The translations under genes were made by a program, and so were the position numbers. DNA of 64,000 nt from Natronoarchaeum rubrum (lineage in GTDB: Archaea > Halobacteriota > Halobacteria > Halobacteriales > Natronoarchaeaceae), in contig NZ_JANHDP010000006.1 of the NCBI RefSeq assembly GCF_024494695.1, positions 62,001 through 126,000 of the forward strand. The letters run 5' to 3'. Shown piece after piece: positions 28,721 to 37,192 of this stretch. A model generated the notes under the pieces. It made no database searches and was not told the DNA's origin. It was given only the letters and a program-made list of their open reading frames with translations. Position 1 is the first letter of the stretch; the number at the start of each line of letters is the position of its first letter.

Positions 28721-29974
28721 ATGAGTCAGCAGGACGCCGAACAGTCCGACCGGAAAAAGTACGAGTTCCGGAAGGTCATCGAGGACCTCAAAGAGTACGA
28801 GGGCTCGGGGACCCAGCTCGTCACGATCTACGTCCCGCCGGACAAAATGATCAGCGACGTCGTCGCTCACGTCACCCAGGAACACAGCGAAGCGTCGAAC
28901 ATCAAGTCCAAGCAGACCCGCACCGCCGTGCAGGACGCCCTCTCGAGCATCAAAGCCCGCCTGAAGTACTTCGACACGAAACCGCCGGAGAACGGCGTCG
29001 TGCTGTTCTCGGGGGCCGTCGACTCGGGCGGCGGCCGGACCGACATGGTCACCGAGGTTCTGGAGAACCCGCCCCAGCCCATCGAGTCGTTCCGGTATCA
29101 CTGCGACTCCGCGTTCCTGACAGAGCCGTTAGAGCACATGCTGGCCGACAAGGGCCTGTACGGCCTGATCGTGCTCGACCGGCGCGAGGCCAACGTCGGC
29201 TGGCTGCGGGGCAAGCGCGTCGAGCCCGTCAAGTCCGCCAGCTCGCTGGTGCCGGGCAAGCAGCGAAAGGGTGGTCAGTCCGCCCAGCGATTCGCCCGCC
29301 TGCGCCTCGAAGCGATCGACAACTTCTACCAGGAGGTCGCCGGGATGGCCAACGACCTGTTCGTCGCCGAGCGCCACGAGCTCGACGGCATCCTGGTCGG
29401 CGGTCCCTCGCCGACGAAAGACGAGTTCCTCGACGGCGACTACCTCCACCACGAGCTCCAGGACAAGGTGCTGGGCAAGTTCGACGTGTCCTACACCGAC
29501 GAATCCGGGCTGTACGATCTGGTCGACGCCGGCGAGGAGGCGCTGGCCGACGCCGAGCTCATGGAGGACAAGTCGCTGATGGAGGAGTTCTTCAAGGAGC
29601 TCCACGGCGGCGAGGAGGCGACCTACGGCTTCGAACAGACTCGCCAGAACCTCATCATGGGCTCCGTCGAGACGCTGCTGATCAGCGAGGATCTCCGCAA
29701 GGACGTCGTCACCTACGAGTGCTCGAACGGACACGAGGAGCGCGAGGTGATCGATCGGCGCAAGAACACGCCGACCCACACCTGCAGCGAGTGCGGCGAG
29801 GAGGTCGAAGCCGACGAGGAGGCTCGCGAAGACGCCATCGACCACCTCATCGACATCGCCGAGCAGCGCGGCACCGAGACGACGTTCATCTCGACGGACT
29901 TCGAGAAGGGCGATCAGCTCTACGACGCCTTCGGCGGCGTCGCCGGCATCCTGCGGTACTCGACGGGCGTCTAG
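28721..29974 (+). CDS. prf1: peptide chain release factor aRF1
   Basis: A 417-aa archaeal class 1 release factor that recognises all three stop codons. The NIKS motif (stop-codon recognition) is at about residues 60-63, and the GGQ motif KGGQSAQRFARLR, which triggers peptidyl-tRNA hydrolysis, is at about 182-185. The C-terminal domain carries a zinc-binding set (YECSNGH, THTCSECGEEV, about 331-360), which is typical of archaeal aRF1. The ATG at 28721 is chosen because the family starts with MSQQDAEQSDRKKYEF; the frame is open upstream but unlike the family. It is divergent from the MinD gene. Confidence 0.96.
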   Translation: MSQQDAEQSDRKKYEFRKVIEDLKEYEGSGTQLVTIYVPPDKMISDVVAHVTQEHSEASNIKSKQTRTAVQDALSSIKARLKYFDTKPPENGVVLFSGAVDSGGGRTDMVTEVLENPPQPIESFRYHCDSAFLTEPLEHMLADKGLYGLIVLDRREANVGWLRGKRVEPVKSASSLVPGKQRKGGQSAQRFARLRLEAIDNFYQEVAGMANDLFVAERHELDGILVGGPSPTKDEFLDGDYLHHELQDKVLGKFDVSYTDESGLYDLVDAGEEALADAELMEDKSLMEEFFKELHGGEEATYGFEQTRQNLIMGSVETLLISEDLRKDVVTYECSNGHEEREVIDRRKNTPTHTCSECGEEVEADEEAREDAIDHLIDIAEQRGTETTFISTDFEKGDQLYDAFGGVAGILRYSTGV

Positions 29975-30022
29975 AGACCGTTCTCGTTCTCGCCACCGAA
30001 AAAAGTCGTCGAGGGTCTGAAG

Positions 30023-30796
30023 CTACGCCGACGAGTTGCCGCTACCGCCGCCACCGCCGGATCCGAGCATCGAGTCGGTCTCGCCGTCGTCGGTTTCGAG
30101 CGTGATTTCGTAGTCGCTCACGGCGGCGCAGACGATCCAGCCTTGCCCGCCGTGGTCGAGCGAGACGTCGGTCTCGAAGATCCCCTGGTCGGCGTAAATT
30201 TCGCCGAGGTACTCGCCGCCGAGCGTGTACAGCTTCAGCGAGAACTCGCCGACGCCGGTGTGGTCGATCGCGACGGAGTTGACGTCGCTGAAGTCGATGG
30301 GGCCGAGGTAGGCCGGCTCGGAGTTCGCGAGCGTGGCCGGCGGCGTGACGAGGTCGCCGTCGCCCACTCTCGGCTGGATCACGCTGACCGACCAGTCCCT
30401 GTCGGTCCGAATCTCCATCGTGTACTCGCCCTGGGGAACGTCGATCGGAACGAACGACTTGTAGTTCTGTATGTCGCCCTCCAGCGACCGCCAGACGTTC
30501 CCACCGGAGTCGATCACGTCGACCCGCAGCCCCGACATCGGTTCGATGTCCAGTATGGTGAGACCGGGACGAACCGTGAACGGTTCCGTCGTCGCGTTGC
30601 CGCTGCCGGAGTACTCGATCGGCTCGGGGTCGCTCGCCCCGAGGCCGCCGTCGCTGTCGTTACCACCGGTCCCGTCGCTTTCGTTGCCCGCGGGTCCGTC
30701 GCCCGACTCGTTGTCGTCGGGGTCGTCCGAATCTGACCCGAAGCATCCTGCCAGCGCGGTGACACCGCACGCCGTGACGAACGTTCGACGTCGCAT
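30023..30796 (-). CDS. putative Tat-exported lipoprotein
   Basis: A 257-aa secreted protein. The N-terminus MRRRTFVTACGVTALAGC has the twin arginine and hydrophobic stretch of a Tat signal and the lipobox LAGC, predicting lipid attachment at Cys18, the usual haloarchaeal export route. A Gly/Asp/Asn/Ser-rich acidic linker (residues 20-60) precedes a beta-rich body with repeating strands (GLTILDIEPMSGLRVDVIDSGG, GEYTMEIRTDRDWSVSVIQPRV, FSLKLYTLGGEYLGEIYADQG, GWIVCAAVSDYEITL). The C-terminus is glycine and serine rich. The body looks like an immunoglobulin-like or beta-sandwich domain, but no family is recognised. Confidence 0.7.
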   Translation of the reverse strand: MRRRTFVTACGVTALAGCFGSDSDDPDDNESGDGPAGNESDGTGGNDSDGGLGASDPEPIEYSGSGNATTEPFTVRPGLTILDIEPMSGLRVDVIDSGGNVWRSLEGDIQNYKSFVPIDVPQGEYTMEIRTDRDWSVSVIQPRVGDGDLVTPPATLANSEPAYLGPIDFSDVNSVAIDHTGVGEFSLKLYTLGGEYLGEIYADQGIFETDVSLDHGGQGWIVCAAVSDYEITLETDDGETDSMLGSGGGGGSGNSSA

Positions 30797-31042
30797 GGTC
30801 TGCGCTGGGACGGACCGGGTGAAAGGTATTCAGGGAGTAGTGAGCAGTATATCTGGGCAATCGAAACCGCAACTGACGGTTACTCCGCAACCGAGTCGGT
30901 AACTGACGTATACGGATTCGACTCGGACAGTGTCGCCGCCGCGCCCGGCGGTACGCTCAGCCTACCGGCAAATCGGCAGCGATGAACCGCCAGGCCGCGG
31001 TGCGGTCGGGGACGCCCCGGCCGATCCCGCTCGTCTAGACGA

Positions 31043-31465
31043 TCATAGAAACTCGCGAACGTCGGAGTAGTACATGTCGTGGTGGTCGGCGGCGTCGATC
31101 GGATCGGCGATCGCCGCCGCCAGCGCGTGCCAGCAGAGGTCGGTCGGGTCGTCGGGATCGAGATTGTACAGCGTATCCTCGCAGGTACAGCCCCGGCCCT
31201 CGACGACGTACTCGTCGGAGTGACCGACCACGACGGTGAAATCGCGGTACTCCTTGACCCGCCCTTCGGCGACGGCCTCGATGGCCCGCGCGCCGCGATC
31301 GCCGTGGATCGCGGTGACGCGCTCGACGACCGCGGGCGTCAGTTCGCCCGCCGCCGCCAGATCGGCGCGCCAGTCGTCGCCGTCGGTCACGGTCGACCCT
31401 CCGCTGGCCGCGCTGGCTGCCGCGCGGCGATCGACGGCGGGCCGGGCATCCGGGACACGCCACAC
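31043..31465 (-). CDS. SWIM zinc-finger protein
   Basis: A 140-aa protein with a clear SWIM finger: Cys93-x-Cys95 and Cys111-x-His113 (GRGCTCEDTL and CWHALA). SWIM domains bind nucleic acids or proteins in helicases and transposases; here it stands alone, as in several haloarchaeal single-domain proteins. The annotated start is a GTG at 31465 producing MWRVPDARP. The alternative GTG at 31390 (VTDGDDWRADL) would remove a low-complexity N-terminus and looks equally likely. It is 43 bases downstream of the receiver-PAS gene on the same strand. Confidence 0.7.
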   Translation of the reverse strand: MWRVPDARPAVDRRAAASAASGGSTVTDGDDWRADLAAAGELTPAVVERVTAIHGDRGARAIEAVAEGRVKEYRDFTVVVGHSDEYVVEGRGCTCEDTLYNLDPDDPTDLCWHALAAAIADPIDAADHHDMYYSDVREFL

Positions 31466-31508
31466 AGATTAGAAAGCCCCTCTCAAAACAGGTTCGGTCG
31501 CCGGGGGT

Positions 31509-32777
31509 TCAGACGTCCCCGCCCACGTTCCGATCGTCTCCCTCGCCGGCGCTCCGCTCGACGCCGTGTCCGCCCGCGCCGTCGGCCGCGTCGACGGATT
31601 CGCCGCGCTCGCGGCGCAGGTCCCGTTCGAGCTGTCGTCGCCCGCTCACGTCGGCGATGTACCCCTCCAGAACGCCCGGCTCGACGCGGTGGCCGCGCTC
31701 GGACACCCATCGCGCGTCGCCGGACTTCGTCAGGATGCGGTACTCCAGGGCGAACGCGTCGCCGTTGGCCAGCGCCTCGCGGGTGACCCAGTTCACCGTC
31801 TCGACGTCGTCGGGGTGGATCACCGACTCGCCCCAGGACACGTCGCCCGACTCCAGAGCTTCGGCATCGTAGCCCGTAAGCCGCTCGCAGCCCTCGCTGA
31901 CGAACTCCATCGGCCACCCCTCCTCGGTCCGCGCCCGGTACGCCATTCCCGGAAGGCTCTCCAGCAGCGACCGGAAGCGGCGCCGTTGTTCCTCCAGTTC
32001 CCGCTCGCGCTCGCGGCGCTCGGTGAGATCCCGGACCACGAAGACCGCGCCGCCGCTCCGTTCGTCGTCCGGGTCCCGGCCCGTCACCCCTCGCTCGATG
32101 GCCGCCACCGACACCGAGGTGGGAACCGTCGTGCCGTCGGCGCGCTCGATAGTCATCTCGCCGGACCACTCGCCGGTCTCGGACAGCGACGGCAGCACGT
32201 CGTCGTTCGCGCGCTCGATCGCCCACTCCGGATGGAACTCCCGCCAGTGCTTGCCGAACAGGTCGTCGGGATCGCGACCGTACAGCCCCGAGTACGCCTC
32301 GTTCGCGTACGCCAGCTCGCCGCAGCCGTCGAAGACCGCGATCCCCTCCGAGGCAGCCTCGATCGCCTCGACGCGCTGGCGCAACGTCCACTCGGTGCGG
32401 CGCTGGTCGACGAGGTTTCGAATTCGATTCGCCAGCACGGTGTACTGGTCGGCGCCCGTTTCCTTCTGGATGTAGTCGGAAACGCCCGCCGAGATCGCCT
32501 CGCTGGCGATCTCCTCGCTGCCCTTGCCGGTGAACAGCACGAACGGGACCGACGGGCGACGCTCGCGAACGGCGTCGAGGAACTCGATGCCGTCCATCTC
32601 GGGCATCTGGTAGTCGCTGAGCACGCAGTCGATCGAGCCGTCGAGCAGTTCCAGGGCGCGCTCGGGGTTCGACTCGGTCCGTACCTCGATGTCGCCTTCG
32701 CGTTCGAGGAACGTCTTCGTCAGGTCCAGCAACGGCGGCTCGTCGTCGACGTGGAGTACGGTGATTGGCTCGATCAT
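31509..32777 (-). CDS. orphan response regulator: receiver plus two PAS domains
   Basis: A 422-aa protein. Residues 1-120 are a receiver domain with phospho-acceptor Asp55 in the CVLSDYQMPEMDG block, and the conserved FTGKGSEE and DYIQKE segments follow. Two PAS domains come next (AIEAASEGIAVFDGCGELAYANEAYSGLYGR around 140 and SLLESLPGMAYRARTEEGWPMEFVSEG around 275). There is no HisKA, HATPase or DNA-binding domain. The last 60 residues break off into a polar, glycine-rich tail after a helix (RRQLERDLRRERGESVD) that in related hybrid kinases leads to HisKA, so it may be a truncated kinase. Signalling by protein contact or phosphate buffering is inferred. Confidence 0.8.
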   Translation of the reverse strand: MIEPITVLHVDDEPPLLDLTKTFLEREGDIEVRTESNPERALELLDGSIDCVLSDYQMPEMDGIEFLDAVRERRPSVPFVLFTGKGSEEIASEAISAGVSDYIQKETGADQYTVLANRIRNLVDQRRTEWTLRQRVEAIEAASEGIAVFDGCGELAYANEAYSGLYGRDPDDLFGKHWREFHPEWAIERANDDVLPSLSETGEWSGEMTIERADGTTVPTSVSVAAIERGVTGRDPDDERSGGAVFVVRDLTERRERERELEEQRRRFRSLLESLPGMAYRARTEEGWPMEFVSEGCERLTGYDAEALESGDVSWGESVIHPDDVETVNWVTREALANGDAFALEYRILTKSGDARWVSERGHRVEPGVLEGYIADVSGRRQLERDLRRERGESVDAADGAGGHGVERSAGEGDDRNVGGDV

Positions 32778-32932
32778 GGCGCTGTCCCGGCGACGGGCCG
32801 ACGGCGCTGACCCGCATCCTCCGTGGTATCCTCACCCACGGGTCAAAAAACCGACGGTGGATTCCCCGGCGTTTGCTCGACCGGCCGCCGCGCATCGTGG
32901 GGCTTTTCGCCCCGCGGTGGCCATAGCGAGGC

Positions 32933-34039
32933 ATGCAGATCCGGGAGGGCGCAGTCGAGATCGAGGTGCCCGAACAGGAGACCGAGGGCATCGACGACGC
33001 GGTGTTTTTCAACCCCGTCCAGGAACTCAACCGCGACCTGACCGTCGCGGCGCTCCGGGCCTACCGCGAGCGCGAGGACCGGGCCGAGTCGTACCTCGAC
33101 GCGATGGCCGCCAGCGGCGCCCGCGGGGTCCGGGCCGCCGTCGACGGCTGGGACGCCACGCTCTGCGATCTCGATCCCGAAGCCGTCGCGCTCTGCGAGC
33201 GGAATCTCGAACGCAACGGCGTCGAGGGAGAGGTCGTCGAGCGTAACGTCAACGCCTTGCTCCACGAGTCGGTGTACGACGTCGTCGACATCGACCCGTT
33301 CGGGACGCCGATGCCCTTCGCGGACGCCGCGCTGGCGAACGCCCGCGATCTCGTCTGCGTCACCGCGACCGACACGGCGCCGCTGTGTGGCGCGCACTTC
33401 GACAGCGGCGTCCGCAAGTACTCCGCGATCCCCCGGAACACCGAGTACCACGCCGAGATGGGCCTGCGCGTGCTCGTCTCCGCGCTCGTCAGGACGGCCG
33501 CGCGGTACGACGTCGGCGCGACGCCGATCCTCTCTCACGCCACCAACCACTACGCGCGCACCTACCTCGAACTCGACCACAGCGCGACCGACGCCAACGA
33601 AGCGGTCGACGGACTGGGCCACGTCCACCACTGCGAGGACTGCCTGCACCGCGAGCACGAGTCGGGACTGATCGCCCACCCGCCCGAGACGTGCCAGAAC
33701 TGCGGCGGCAACCGCGTCATGACCGCCGGTCCGATCTGGCTGGGCCAGCTGACCGACAGCGAGTTCGCCGCGGCGACCCGCGAGCAGGTCAGCGAGGACA
33801 TGGGCACCGCCGAGGATTGCCGAGACCTGCTGGAAACGCTGGGGGCCGAACTCGACGAGCCGACCCACTTCGACCAGCACAAGCTCTGCAAGCAGTGGAC
33901 GCGATCGGCGGTCGCGATGGACGACTTTCTCGAACAACTGCGAGACGCCGGCTACGAGGCGACGCGCGCCCACTACGGCGGGACGACGTTCAAGACCGAC
34001 GCCACCGTCGCGGAGATCGAAGCGGCGACGAGCGAGTAA
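32933..34039 (+). CDS. trm1: tRNA (guanine26-N2)-dimethyltransferase
   Basis: A 368-aa SAM-dependent enzyme. Residues 50-130 form the Rossmann fold: [20 protein letters not shown] (motif I), [13 protein letters not shown] (motif II) and the catalytic DPFGTP near residue 121. A zinc-binding region follows ([10 protein letters not shown].. CQNCGG near residues 227-262), and a C-terminal domain unique to archaeal/eukaryal Trm1 completes it. It makes N2,N2-dimethylguanosine at position 26 in many tRNAs, which prevents misfolding. The ATG at 32933 starts [15 protein letters not shown]. The gene is divergent from the receiver-PAS gene. Confidence 0.95.
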   Translation: MQIREGAVEIEVPEQETEGIDDAVFFNPVQELNRDLTVAALRAYREREDRAESYLDAMAASGARGVRAAVDGWDATLCDLDPEAVALCERNLERNGVEGEVVERNVNALLHESVYDVVDIDPFGTPMPFADAALANARDLVCVTATDTAPLCGAHFDSGVRKYSAIPRNTEYHAEMGLRVLVSALVRTAARYDVGATPILSHATNHYARTYLELDHSATDANEAVDGLGHVHHCEDCLHREHESGLIAHPPETCQNCGGNRVMTAGPIWLGQLTDSEFAAATREQVSEDMGTAEDCRDLLETLGAELDEPTHFDQHKLCKQWTRSAVAMDDFLEQLRDAGYEATRAHYGGTTFKTDATVAEIEAATSE

Positions 34040-34078
34040 GCGCGACGCCGACGACGTGCAGACGTCTCGCCGACGATC

Positions 34079-34132
34079 GGCGTCGCGACCCGGCCGCTCG
34101 GCGTCGAGACCCGGATGCTCGGCGTCGTCCGG
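34079..34132. repeat. imperfect 21-bp tandem repeat upstream of the BrkB gene
   Basis: Two 21-base units starting GGCGTCG and ending in CTC lie at 34079-34099 and 34100-34120 (three mismatches), with a partial third unit to 34132. The repeat lies in the 149-base spacer between trm1 and the permease. Confidence 0.5.
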
Positions 34133-34156
34133 CTGTGTGCCGCCCGCGGAGCCGGG

Positions 34157-34163
34157 AATATTT
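34157..34163 (+). promoter_or_regulatory. TATA box of the BrkB-type gene
   Basis: AATATTT lies 26-32 bases before the proposed GTG start at 34189, supporting a leaderless transcript and that start codon. Confidence 0.45.
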
Positions 34164-34188
34164 GTGCAGCGGCGCCGAACTACCACCC

Positions 34189-35763
34189 GTGCGACAGCGA
34201 CTCGACGCCGTTCCGGACGACGTGCGCGCGGTGGCGATGGCCGCCCGGTCAGAGCAGATCACGTTTCTGGCGGCCGCGGTCGCCTACTACGCGTTCGTCT
34301 CGCTGATCCCGCTGTCGCTGCTAGGACTGGTGATCGCCTCGGTGATGGGCGGCGCCGTCTTCGAGGGGCAGGTCGTCGCGACCGCCAGCGAGTTTCTCAC
34401 GCCGGAGGCCCAGGAGCTGTTGACCGAAGCCCTGACCGGCGAGTCCGGCCGCGGCGGCGCGACGATCGTCGGCACCGTCGTGTTGCTCTGGAGCGGGCTG
34501 CGGCTGTTCCGCGGGCTCGACAAGGCGTTCTCGCAGGTGTACGGCACCATCGGCTCGAAGACGATCCTCAACGAGCTTCTCAACGCCGTCGCGGTCTCGC
34601 TGGCGATCGTCGTCGGCGTCGCGTCGATGACGGTGCTCGGGGCCGCGATCGACCGGCTGCCGGCGGGCGACATCGCGCCTCAGGTCGGGTTCGCACTGCT
34701 GATCGGGACGCTGGCGGTCGTGTTTTTCCCGATGTACCTGCTGTTGCCCGACGCCGACATCGAGCCGCGCGAGGCGCTACCGGGGACGCTGTTCGCGTCG
34801 CTGGGCTGGGTGGTACTAGGCGCCGGCTTCCAGCTCTACTCGGCCAACGCGGGCAACTTCGCCGCCTACGGCGTGCTCGGCGGGGTGTTGCTGCTCGTGA
34901 CCTGGCTGTACTTCGGCGCGCTGATCGTGATGCTGGGCGCGGTGGTCAACGCGGTGCTGGCCGATCGGCTCGACGCCGACGACGCCGCGGCGATGGACTA
35001 CGAACCGGGGTACGATCCGAGCGGGCTGTCACGCGAGGCGAGGGACGCTGGCACCGGTAACGGGCCGAACGCGGGGGGTGCCGACGCGACCCACCCGCGC
35101 GGCGCGGACGAAACGAACGCGCACGAAACGAGCGAACGAACGACGACAGACCGGCAAGTACAACGTGATGGCGCTCGACACACCGACACAACCGAAGCGA
35201 TGACTGGCGAGGACTCACCCGAACGACCGGACGACGCCGACGACGACTCCGAAGGGACGGCGGGCTCGGACAGCTCGACCGGGCCGAACGGCCAGAACAC
35301 CGGGACGAGCGACCCGGAGACCGACGGCGGCACCGCCGCCGACGAGCCGACCGCCTCCGAGCGCGTCCGGCCGGGGACGGCGCCGGCGAGCGAGGTCGCG
35401 CGACTGAACAGCGAGATCGCGGACCTGCGCTCGGAGCTCGACGAGTTCGAGGACGAGGTCGACGACAAGACGGTCGACCGCGACGAGTTCGAGGGCGATC
35501 TCAAGCGCTACGTCCGTCGGCGCGTTCGGCGCGGCCACGCGCGAGGCTGGGGGCCGTACCTGGTGTTGCTGTACGGCACCGCGATGACGGTCGCGGCGCT
35601 GTACACGCCCTACCTGGGCGGCGGCTGGGCGATCTTCGCGATGATCGTCATCTGGCTGTCGACGCTGGGGCTGTACGTGCTGATGGTGCTGGTCGGCGCT
35701 GGCCTGTCGCTACTGGGCGTCCCCGGCCGGCTCCGGAACGCCGTCGGCTCCTGGCGGTCCTGA
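34189..35763 (+). CDS. YihY/BrkB membrane protein fused to a coiled-coil membrane domain
   Basis: A 524-aa protein starting with GTG (VRQRLDAVPDDVRAVAMAARSEQITFLAAAVAYYAF), with the leaderless spacing expected after a TATA box. Residues 20-260 are a complete YihY/BrkB family permease with six helices (SLIPLSLLGLVIASVMGG, GGVLLLVTWLYFGALIVML). A 70-residue low-complexity linker rich in Thr, Asp and Gly follows, then a coiled coil (ASEVARLNSEIADLRSELDEFEDEVDDKTVDRDEFEGDLKRYVRRRV, about 400-450) and two further helices near the C-terminus. Free-standing relatives of both halves exist in haloarchaea, so this looks like a gene fusion. Substrate and function are unknown. Confidence 0.75.
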   Translation: MRQRLDAVPDDVRAVAMAARSEQITFLAAAVAYYAFVSLIPLSLLGLVIASVMGGAVFEGQVVATASEFLTPEAQELLTEALTGESGRGGATIVGTVVLLWSGLRLFRGLDKAFSQVYGTIGSKTILNELLNAVAVSLAIVVGVASMTVLGAAIDRLPAGDIAPQVGFALLIGTLAVVFFPMYLLLPDADIEPREALPGTLFASLGWVVLGAGFQLYSANAGNFAAYGVLGGVLLLVTWLYFGALIVMLGAVVNAVLADRLDADDAAAMDYEPGYDPSGLSREARDAGTGNGPNAGGADATHPRGADETNAHETSERTTTDRQVQRDGARHTDTTEAMTGEDSPERPDDADDDSEGTAGSDSSTGPNGQNTGTSDPETDGGTAADEPTASERVRPGTAPASEVARLNSEIADLRSELDEFEDEVDDKTVDRDEFEGDLKRYVRRRVRRGHARGWGPYLVLLYGTAMTVAALYTPYLGGGWAIFAMIVIWLSTLGLYVLMVLVGAGLSLLGVPGRLRNAVGSWRS

Positions 35764-35859
35764 TCCAGGTCGTCCGTTCCTCGTCTCGACGCCCGTCTCC
35801 GGCAGGAGTCGCGCGACAAATCTACACTCCGCTCCGGACCTCCTAACGCGGTCTTACCG

Positions 35860-35901
35860 AACCGTTCAGCGCGGGTACGACCGCACTACGACTGAACGGT
35901 T
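35860..35901. repeat. 10-bp inverted repeat in the promoter region of the CBS-protein gene
   Basis: AACCGTTCAG at 35860-35869 and its reverse complement CTGAACGGTT at 35892-35901 are separated by 22 bases. The repeat lies about 100 bases before the ATG of the CBS-domain gene, next to a T-rich CTTTTTACG element. Confidence 0.6.
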
Positions 35902-35998
35902 TGCCCACTTTTTACGCGGACTCGTGGAACCGAGTCCTGCTCACCGGCGTATCTACCGCGTCGCGTTCCAGCGACGGCGACACCCGCGAGCACCTATC

Positions 35999-37093
35999 AT
36001 GCCACGAGACAGAGACGACGAGCGACCGGACCGACGAGCATCGGCGGACAGACATCGAGAACAGGGGAACCCGAATCGGGAACGACCGTTCGGCCGCGGA
36101 GGAAGGGAACAGCAACCGCCAAAGGGCGGGCAGCAGTCGGGAACCGGGCGACGGCAACCGCCGCAGCAGCAACCGACACGTCGCCAACAGCCCCAATCGT
36201 CACGACGAGACCAGCCGCAGCGGCGACCGTCGCAGCAGCGAGCGTCACAGCAGGAGCAACAACCGTCACAGCAGGGAGGACAACCATCACAGCAGAGGCA
36301 ACAACCGCCCCGACAGCAACCGGGCGAACGCCAGCAGCCGTCCCAACGCCAGCGATCCTCACAGCGGGGGCAGCAGCCGCCACAGCGTGGCCAGCAGTCG
36401 TCTCCTCGAGCGCCGCCGCGCCAGCCAGAGCAGACGCCGTCGCGACAGGGGAGCCAGCAGTCCCAGCAGGGCGGGCAGCAGCCCAGTCGAAGCCAGCAGC
36501 TCGGCAGTTACCAGGAGCAGGCTCGGGTCTCCGGCGACTGGAAACGGGGTGACGCGCCCAGTTCACGCCGACGGACCGGCGGCCGAACCGGAGCCCAGCA
36601 GCACCGCGCCCGATCCGGACGCGGCACCCCAGGAATCGATCAGTCCGGGGGCGAGCGGGCGATCCAGCCGCGAACGATAGACGAGATCATGATCGAGGAT
36701 GTCGTCACGGCGTCGAGGGACACGCCGCTGCACGAGGTCGCCGCGACGATGGCCACCGAGGAGGTCGGCAGCGTCGTCGTGATCGACGACGACGAGTCGC
36801 CGGTCGGGATCGTCACCGACCGCACGATCGCGCTGTCGGTCGACGACGAGGGAACGCTCGCGGATCGGGCGGTGTCCAACGTGATGGCCGGCGACGTCGT
36901 CACCGTCACCGCCGGGACGAGCGTGTTCGAAGTGACTCAGCGGCTGTCCGAGGCAAGCGTGCGCAGGTTGCCGGTGATCGACGGCGACGGCGCTCTGGAG
37001 GGGATCGTCGCGATCGACGACGTCGTCGTGTTGCTCTCACGGGAGCTGGAGAACGTCAGCGACGTGCTCTCGGTGCAGTCGAATCGGCGCTGA
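35999..37093 (+). CDS. two CBS domains behind a basic glutamine-rich N-terminus
   Basis: A 364-aa protein. Residues 1-235 are low complexity: roughly fifty glutamines occur within about 140 residues (40-180), with many prolines, arginines and serines and very few acidic residues, unlike haloarchaeal proteins in general. Residues about 240-360 are two CBS domains (EIMIEDVVTASRDTPLHEVAATMATEEVGSVVVIDD and VSNVMAGDVVTVTAGTSVFEVTQRLSEASVRRLPVID), which bind adenine nucleotides or SAM as a regulatory pair. The ATG at 35999 is preferred; the frame opens further upstream but the extension lacks family support. The basic disordered arm could bind nucleic acid or protein, which is speculation. Confidence 0.75.
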   Translation: MPRDRDDERPDRRASADRHREQGNPNRERPFGRGGREQQPPKGGQQSGTGRRQPPQQQPTRRQQPQSSRRDQPQRRPSQQRASQQEQQPSQQGGQPSQQRQQPPRQQPGERQQPSQRQRSSQRGQQPPQRGQQSSPRAPPRQPEQTPSRQGSQQSQQGGQQPSRSQQLGSYQEQARVSGDWKRGDAPSSRRRTGGRTGAQQHRARSGRGTPGIDQSGGERAIQPRTIDEIMIEDVVTASRDTPLHEVAATMATEEVGSVVVIDDDESPVGIVTDRTIALSVDDEGTLADRAVSNVMAGDVVTVTAGTSVFEVTQRLSEASVRRLPVIDGDGALEGIVAIDDVVVLLSRELENVSDVLSVQSNRR

Positions 37094-37192
37094 GGGACAC
37101 AGCGAGACCGCTCTCGGGGTCGGTGCCGGACCGACGCCCGGCGGCGAATCGGGGACCAGTCTTTTTGAGGGTCGACCGCGTAGGCATCTCGC

